Of a DNA stretch of 64,000 nt, positions 59,486 to 64,000 are shown one piece after another. The notes beneath the pieces were generated by a model. It saw only the letters and a program-made list of their open reading frames with translations. It was not told the DNA's origin and did not search any database. The DNA comes from Lactobacillus intestinalis (GTDB lineage: Bacteria > Bacillota > Bacilli > Lactobacillales > Lactobacillaceae): positions 1,054,001 through 1,118,000 of the forward strand of contig NZ_CP072983.1 in the NCBI RefSeq assembly GCF_024397795.1. The letters are read 5' to 3'. The position numbers and the translations under genes were made by a program. Each line of letters starts with the position of its first letter. Position 1 is the stretch's first letter.

Positions 59486-60838
59486 ATGAGTTTAAAATCA
59501 GGTGTTGCAAAAGTTGCTGGAAAAAGCTCATATTGGTTCTTGCATAATGTTTTAAAAGGTGGAACCAGTTTTCCAGGCAAACTGGCAATGAAAATTGACC
59601 CAGAAGTACTTAATTCTTTAGCCAAAGGCTATGAAACAATTATTGTAACAGGTACTAATGGGAAAACGATGACAACTGCTTTAATTGTTGAAGCACTTAA
59701 GAAAAAGTACGGCGATATTTTAACCAATCCGTCAGGTTCAAACATGCAACAAGGGATTGTTACTGCCTTCTTAGCCCATAAAAATAAAAAAGTTAAGCGT
59801 AAAATTGCCGTTTTGGAAGTTGATGAAGCCAATGTTAAGATGGTAACTAAGCTTCTTCATCCAAGTGCTTTCGTTTTAACTAACATTTTTCGTGATCAGA
59901 TGGATCGTTATGGTGAAATTTATACTACCTATGAAAAGATCGTTAACGGAATTAAGTTAGCACCAGATGCAACCATTATTGCAAACGGGGACGCAAGTAT
60001 TTTTTCATCAGTTGAATTACCAAACAAAAAAGTCTTCTATGGCTTCAAATTACCTGATGATAAACCAGAAAATGATTTTAAAGCACCTGTTAATACAGAT
60101 GGTGTTTTATGTCCTAAGTGTGATCATATTTTACACTTCCATGAACGCATTTATGCTAACTTGGGTGATTTTTTCTGTCCTAACTGTGGCTACCACCGTC
60201 CAGAATTAACATATACTGTTAACAAGATTATCGATCAAACCCCTAACAGTTTGAAATTCCGGATGGGTGAAAAAGATTACTCAATCGGCATTGGTGGTAC
60301 TTACAATATTTACAATGCTTTAGCTGCTTATTCTGTAGCTCGTCAGTTTGGGTTGAGCGAAGAAGAAGTTGCGGAAAGTTTTGCAGAAAATAAGCGTATT
60401 TTTGGACGTCAGGAATTAATTAAGTACAAGAACAAAGATATCGACTTAATCTTAGTTAAAAATCCGGTTGGTCTTGATGAAGTTTTACATATGTTAAATA
60501 CTGAAAAAGATAACTATTCTTTAGTTACTTTACTTAATGCTAACCATGCTGATGGAATCGATACTTCTTGGATTTGGGACGCAGACTTTGAAGGATTGAA
60601 CAAAGACAAGATCAAAAAGATCTTAGTTGGTGGGGAACGCTGGCATGATATGGGCTTTAGACTTGAAATTTCCGGATTTGATCCAGGCACCATGCTTACT
60701 AGCCCAGATTATGATTCTTTAATTGAAGAAATCGCTAAGCTTCCAACCAAGAAAGTTTATATTTTATCAACTTATACTGCAATGCTTGCTTTGCGTAAAA
60801 CAATGGCTGAAAAGAAAATTATCAAGGCTGGTATGTAA
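59486..60838 (+). CDS. murT: MurT, lipid II isoglutaminyl synthase, Mur-ligase subunit
   Basis: MurT with the glutaminase GatD amidates the D-Glu of lipid II. The 450-residue protein has P-loop VTGTNGKTMT (54-63), a four-Cys zinc ribbon inserted in the central domain (Cys209, 212, 231, 234) and the C-terminal DUF1727 part with LVKNPVGLDEVLHML and LNANHADGIDTSWIWD. These mark it as MurT rather than another Mur ligase. In most Gram-positives gatD follows directly; here only a terminator and tRNA genes follow. Confidence 0.92.
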   Translation: MSLKSGVAKVAGKSSYWFLHNVLKGGTSFPGKLAMKIDPEVLNSLAKGYETIIVTGTNGKTMTTALIVEALKKKYGDILTNPSGSNMQQGIVTAFLAHKNKKVKRKIAVLEVDEANVKMVTKLLHPSAFVLTNIFRDQMDRYGEIYTTYEKIVNGIKLAPDATIIANGDASIFSSVELPNKKVFYGFKLPDDKPENDFKAPVNTDGVLCPKCDHILHFHERIYANLGDFFCPNCGYHRPELTYTVNKIIDQTPNSLKFRMGEKDYSIGIGGTYNIYNALAAYSVARQFGLSEEEVAESFAENKRIFGRQELIKYKNKDIDLILVKNPVGLDEVLHMLNTEKDNYSLVTLLNANHADGIDTSWIWDADFEGLNKDKIKKILVGGERWHDMGFRLEISGFDPGTMLTSPDYDSLIEEIAKLPTKKVYILSTYTAMLALRKTMAEKKIIKAGM

Positions 60839-60842
60839 AAAC

Positions 60843-60874
60843 AAAAAAAGATGGCTGTTAAGCCATCTTTTTTG
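60843..60874. terminator. Bidirectional terminator between murT and tRNA operon
   Basis: AGATGGCT-GTTA-AGCCATCT with A7 before and T6 after (60843-60874). It ends murT on the plus strand and the tRNA-Glu/tRNA-Gln transcript on the minus strand. Confidence 0.92.
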
Positions 60875-60911
60875 TTTAATTTATAGTTTAATAATAACTA
60901 AAAGGAGTTAA

Positions 60912-60984
60912 TTGAGATATTGGGGCTCGAACCCAAACATCCAGGAACCAGAATCCTGTGCCTTACCAATTTGGCTATATCTCA
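60912..60984 (-). tRNA. tRNA-Gln (anticodon CTG)
   Basis: Full cloverleaf on the minus strand: acceptor stem TGAGATA/TATCTCA, anticodon stem CAGGA/TCCTG with loop TTCTGGT, so anticodon CTG reading CAG, and T-arm with GGTTCGAGCC. The terminal CCA is not encoded. It is second in a two-tRNA transcript. Confidence 0.93.
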
Positions 60985-60989
60985 GTCAA

Positions 60990-61061
60990 TCACCCGTACG
61001 AGAATTGAACTCGTAACTCCACCTTGAGAGGGTGGCGTCTTAACCATTTGACCAACGGGCA
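60990..61061 (-). tRNA. tRNA-Glu (anticodon CTC)
   Basis: Cloverleaf on the minus strand: acceptor TGCCCGT/ACGGGTG (two wobble pairs), anticodon stem CCACC/GGTGG with loop CTCTCAA, so anticodon CTC reading GAG, and T-arm AGTTCAATT. CCA is not encoded. It lies five bases before tRNA-Gln. Confidence 0.92.
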
Positions 61062-61075
61062 AATTCAACAATGAT

Positions 61076-61104
61076 ATTATAAAGGAATGTGATATCATTG
61101 TCAA
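61076..61104 (-). promoter_or_regulatory. Consensus sigma-A promoter of the tRNA operon
   Basis: Minus strand TTGACA (61104-61099) and TATAAT (61081-61076), both perfect, with 17-bp spacing, 15 bases before tRNA-Glu. The 320 bases between murT and the serine hydrolase are accounted for by terminator, two tRNAs and this promoter. Confidence 0.92.
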
Positions 61105-61158
61105 GAAAACATTAAATAAAACCACTTATATTTTAATTGAAATGGAGATACAACTTTT

Positions 61159-62169
61159 ATGATCGACTATTCTACAACTCAGCATTTAATTGAATCTATG
61201 GTATCTCAGCGGATAGTACCTGGCGTAAATTACGCTTTTATCAATAAAAATCAAGCTTTTACTTCTACAATCGGTTTTGCAAGTTTATATCCAAATAAAA
61301 CGCAGCTAAGTCCTTTTGCCGAGTATGATTTAGCAAGCTTAACAAAAGTTTTAGCAACTGAAAATGTACTTTTAAAATTATATGACCAAGGTAAACTTAG
61401 CTTTAACGAGCCTTTACAAGAATTTATTCCAGAATTTAAAGATTCTCGAGTTCGGCTCTTTCACTTATTGACGCACACAAGTGGGATTCGCGGCTGGATT
61501 CCTCATCGAGATGAATTAAATCATGACGATCTTTTAAAAGCTATTATCCATCTGCCAGTTACTGATGAATTTAATACAAAAATGCGCTATGCTGATACTA
61601 ACTTTATCTTATTAGGATTAGTAATAAAAAGAATATATGGCGCTCCCATTCAAGAAGTAGCAACTCAAGAAGTTTTAAAACCTATGGGGCTAAAACATAC
61701 GACTTTCCATCCTAATAAAACAGACTGCATCCCTACCGCAATTGTTGAGGGAAAGCTTCTTAAAGGCACTCCCCATGATCCTAAAGCGCGACAATTAGGC
61801 GCCGACTGCGGCTCCGCTGGACTTTTTTCAAATATGACCGACTTAATTAAAATTAGTAAGGGATATTTAGGACTCGATCGCAATATTCTTCCTTATAGTC
61901 AAGAATTGGTCGGCAAATTGTTTGACAATAAAAATCCTCACTCCGTTAAAGCTCGTTCATGGGGATGGGATTTGCGTTTTGATCCAAAAGCTAATTATCC
62001 CATCATTTTACATACTGGTTTTACTGGAACTTTGATAATTTTAGACAGAATCAAACAATCGGGACTCATCTTACTAACCAACCGCGTTCACCCTTCAGGA
62101 CACAATCTTGTATTTTTAGCCATGCGCGAAAAAATTATCCAAAGTTTCCTCAAGGAAAATGCAATTTAA
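61159..62169 (+). CDS. Serine hydrolase, class C beta-lactamase/PBP4 family
   Basis: A 336-residue beta-lactamase-related serine hydrolase. The nucleophile motif SLTK is at 60-63 (EYDLASLTKVLAT), the second motif is YADTN in KMRYADTNFILLG, and the third HTG is in ILHTGFTGT. No signal peptide or membrane anchor is seen, so it is probably cytoplasmic; the family includes D-amino-acid peptidases and esterases. Start ATG follows AATGGAGATACAACTTTT. Substrate cannot be predicted. Confidence 0.88.
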   Translation: MIDYSTTQHLIESMVSQRIVPGVNYAFINKNQAFTSTIGFASLYPNKTQLSPFAEYDLASLTKVLATENVLLKLYDQGKLSFNEPLQEFIPEFKDSRVRLFHLLTHTSGIRGWIPHRDELNHDDLLKAIIHLPVTDEFNTKMRYADTNFILLGLVIKRIYGAPIQEVATQEVLKPMGLKHTTFHPNKTDCIPTAIVEGKLLKGTPHDPKARQLGADCGSAGLFSNMTDLIKISKGYLGLDRNILPYSQELVGKLFDNKNPHSVKARSWGWDLRFDPKANYPIILHTGFTGTLIILDRIKQSGLILLTNRVHPSGHNLVFLAMREKIIQSFLKENAI

Positions 62170-62200
62170 AAAGACGACTGGTGTTCAGTCGTCTTTTTTC
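62168..62200. terminator. Terminator after serine hydrolase gene
   Basis: AAGACGACTG-GTGTT-CAGTCGTCTT, a 10-bp stem, with T6 on the plus strand and A-run on the other side. Confidence 0.92.
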
Positions 62201-62246
62201 TCACTTATTTCATACATCCATGTTTAGTATAATATATTTTTTTGAT

Positions 62247-63638
62247 TTATTGAACTATAACCTTTTCTAAATCAAACATTTTGAAATAACAAAATAAAAT
62301 TATAATTCCTAAAGCAAAAGTGAAGTAAAATGCTGCCTGGCTTCCATGAGCCGTTAAAATTGCGTAGGAAGCACCACCCTTATTTTGCCAAATGGCCATA
62401 ATTGAAGCCATGATCGTTGTTCCTACCGAACCAGCTAATTGCTGACTTGTTTGGCAAACTGCGGTCGCATCTGCTCTCAAATGTCCACTCTGTAACTTTA
62501 AAGCTTCAGCCATTGTATTACTAAAGGCCATCCGGTGCCCTAACATCAAAATCCCATAAAAGATAATCAGCATCATAATCGTCAAATCTAAGCCGAAAAG
62601 CGCAAACAATAAACAACTAATTGTCATTAAAATCCCCCCTAAATATAAAGGAATTTTTGCCCCGACCCGATCATAAATGGATCCAAATAATGGGTTAAGC
62701 AGTCCCGCAATGATACTTCCTGGCAATAAAATTAATCCACCGATTAAAGACGATTGATGACCAACAATTTGAACATAATTAGGTAAAACAAAACTAGTTC
62801 CGATATTAATAAACTGAAGCAAAAAATATGCTAATGCACCATAAACAAAAGCTCGTTGCTTAAAAACCTCTAAATCAAGTAACTTTCTTTGAGATTTTTT
62901 TGACCACATCGTAAAAATATAAAACAACAAGAACGAGGAAATTAACAATCCCCATAAAGCCCAACTTTTAAATCCATGACTTATTTGATTTACACCCAAA
63001 GTTAAAGTAATAAATGCCAATGCTAAAATAATAAATCCTAGCCAATCAAAACTATTTTTCTTAACTTCATGATATTTTTTAATGACAAAAATTCCTGCTA
63101 TAAAGACAATTGCAGCAAAAATTATTACTATTATAAAGATGTAGCGCCAATTCAAATAATAATTAACAGCTCCGCCAAACGCTGGCCCTAAAGTTGGTGC
63201 CATGGCTACCACTAACCCAGCAATTCCCATATAGAGGCCCCATTTGGGCCGGGGCATAATTTCTACAATAAGATTAAACATCAAGGGTATACTTAAACCT
63301 GCACCAAAAGCAGAAATGAGGCGTCCTAAAAGTAGTAAAGGAAAATCTGGTGCTACTGCACTTATCAAGCTCCCAATAATAAATCCAGAACATGATACAA
63401 TGAACAATTCTCGCGCAGTAAAACGCTCATTTAAATACGATGAACAAATCATAATTATTGCAATCATTAGTAAATAGCCTGTTGTTGTCCATTGGACTAC
63501 ATCTAAACTGACCCCAAATTGCTTCATCATTGTTGGAAAAGTGACATTCAAACTAGTTTCTGTCAAAATTCCTACAAAGGACATAAAAGCTGTCGCTAAA
63601 ACAGCTAACATATTTTTAGTTTCTTGGCTTTTCTCCAC
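62247..63638 (-). CDS. MFS drug-efflux transporter, DHA2 (EmrB/QacA) family
   Basis: A proton-driven exporter of 463 residues with about 13-14 membrane spans. The N-terminal helix has FMSFVGILTETSLNVTFPTMMKQF with LDVVQWTTTGYLL, and the helix-5 motif C appears in GLVVAMAPTLGPAFGGAV, which marks antiporters. The start is GTG at 63638, after GAGAGGAGATTTTTT; the open frame from 63674 overlaps the pgi terminator. The exported compound is unknown. Confidence 0.9.
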   Translation of the reverse strand: MEKSQETKNMLAVLATAFMSFVGILTETSLNVTFPTMMKQFGVSLDVVQWTTTGYLLMIAIIMICSSYLNERFTARELFIVSCSGFIIGSLISAVAPDFPLLLLGRLISAFGAGLSIPLMFNLIVEIMPRPKWGLYMGIAGLVVAMAPTLGPAFGGAVNYYLNWRYIFIIVIIFAAIVFIAGIFVIKKYHEVKKNSFDWLGFIILALAFITLTLGVNQISHGFKSWALWGLLISSFLLFYIFTMWSKKSQRKLLDLEVFKQRAFVYGALAYFLLQFINIGTSFVLPNYVQIVGHQSSLIGGLILLPGSIIAGLLNPLFGSIYDRVGAKIPLYLGGILMTISCLLFALFGLDLTIMMLIIFYGILMLGHRMAFSNTMAEALKLQSGHLRADATAVCQTSQQLAGSVGTTIMASIMAIWQNKGGASYAILTAHGSQAAFYFTFALGIIILFCYFKMFDLEKVIVQ

Positions 63639-63656
63639 AAAAAATCTCCTCTCATA

Positions 63657-63688
63657 CAAAAAGGGCAGAAGCAAAATAGCTTCTACCC
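63657..63688 (-). terminator. Intrinsic terminator after pgi
   Basis: On the minus strand GGGTAGAAGC-TATTTT-GCTTCTGCCC (one G-U pair) followed by T5. It ends the pgi transcript ahead of the MFS gene. Confidence 0.88.
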
Positions 63689-63756
63689 TTTCTTTAGTTA
63701 CTAAGTAACTATATTAGACGTATAATGATCAAAAATTATACTGAGTATACACTTGA

Positions 63757-64000
63757 TTAAAGACGCTTAGCTAAGTCGTCATGTAAGTTTTCATAACCTG
63801 GCTTGTTAAGAAGACCAAACATATTACGCTTGTAAGCTTCAACACCTGGTTGGTTGAATGGGTTAATCCCGTTCAAGTAACCTGAAATAGCAATAGCTAA
63901 TTCGAAGAAGTAAATAAGGTAACCCAAAGTATGTTCAGTTTGATCTGGAATGTTAACAGTCATAACTGGAACACCACCGTCAGTGTGAGCCAAAACAACA
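63757..64000 (-). CDS. pgi: Glucose-6-phosphate isomerase, C-terminal part (5' end outside window)
   Basis: The last 80 codons of Pgi, reading [20 protein letters not shown], then [31 protein letters not shown] and ending LHDDLAKRL. The [15 protein letters not shown] block is the C-terminal Pgi signature containing the region of the catalytic Lys. The enzyme interconverts glucose-6-phosphate and fructose-6-phosphate in glycolysis. The start lies beyond the right edge. Confidence 0.95.
   Translation of the reverse strand, partial: VVLAHTDGGVPVMTVNIPDQTEHTLGYLIYFFELAIAISGYLNGINPFNQPGVEAYKRNMFGLLNKPGYENLHDDLAKRL

Noticed and set aside
61076..61104. The dyad overlapping the tRNA promoter (AATGATAT/ATATCATT) as a regulatory operator
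   Set aside because: It largely coincides with the spacer and -10/-35 sequences of a consensus promoter; no independent sign of regulation.

Overview
The window is low-GC Firmicute DNA. Gene content and order point to a Lactobacillus of the acidophilus/crispatus/helveticus/gasseri clade: a dcw cluster led by mraZ, mreBCD, an atpBEFHAGDC operon next to upp, secreted proteins with C-terminal SLAP-type (S-layer-associated) domains, and several Rgg-type regulators. The species cannot be fixed from the sequence alone. Most genes lie on the minus strand. Where the longest reading frame began inside a Shine-Dalgarno site or terminator, the start was moved to the codon best placed after the ribosome-binding site.

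Layout. (1) 1-12.3 kb, minus strand: division and wall cluster mraZ-rsmH-ftsL-pbp2X-mraY-murD-murG-divIB-ftsA-ftsZ-sepF-ylmG-ylmH, with three GTGG MraZ boxes 10 bp apart before mraZ. (2) 12.4-20.8 kb: two small membrane-protein genes, mreBCD (an intrinsic terminator lies between mreB and mreC), radC, a HAD hydrolase, folC and valS with a tRNA-Val T-box (apparent GTA specifier). (3) 21-34.9 kb: accessory island. It holds four SLAP-type or related secreted proteins (one fused to a glycerophosphodiesterase), an MqsR/MqsA-like toxin-antitoxin pair, a TnpB element that has split a secreted-protein gene, three Rgg regulators, a run of exported or membrane proteins of unknown function, and a 13-codon ORF with its own strong SD and terminator. 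(4) 34.9-45.3 kb: rsuA, thiI-cysteine desulfurase, ezrA, rpsD with a structured leader, yueI, rarA, 6S RNA, a universal stress protein, rodA and a DUF2969 gene. (5) 45.3-48.4 kb: a second TnpB element wedged into the rodA/yidD/mbl group. (6) 48.5-59.3 kb: ATP synthase, upp, and tdk-prfA-prmC-sua5. (7) 59.5-64 kb: murT without gatD, tRNA-Glu(CTC) and tRNA-Gln(CTG), a serine hydrolase, a DHA2 exporter and the 3' end of pgi.

How it fits together. The backbone is the growth machinery of a rod-shaped cell: septal synthesis (FtsZ/FtsA/SepF/EzrA/DivIB/FtsL/PBP2X), lateral-wall synthesis (MreB, Mbl, MreCD, RodA), precursor supply (MraY, MurD, MurG, MurT) and energy (F1Fo). The island between valS and rsuA differs: AT-rich, surface-directed, rich in Rgg regulators and disrupted genes. 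Three genes there (at 21.33, 28.44 and 29.06 kb) each become full-length if exactly one base is added to a homopolymer run. This is either recent decay or slippage, or homopolymer under-calling in the assembly. The best candidate for something undescribed is the Rgg-Rgg-exported-protein cassette at 28.9-34.9 kb with its 13-residue peptide gene.
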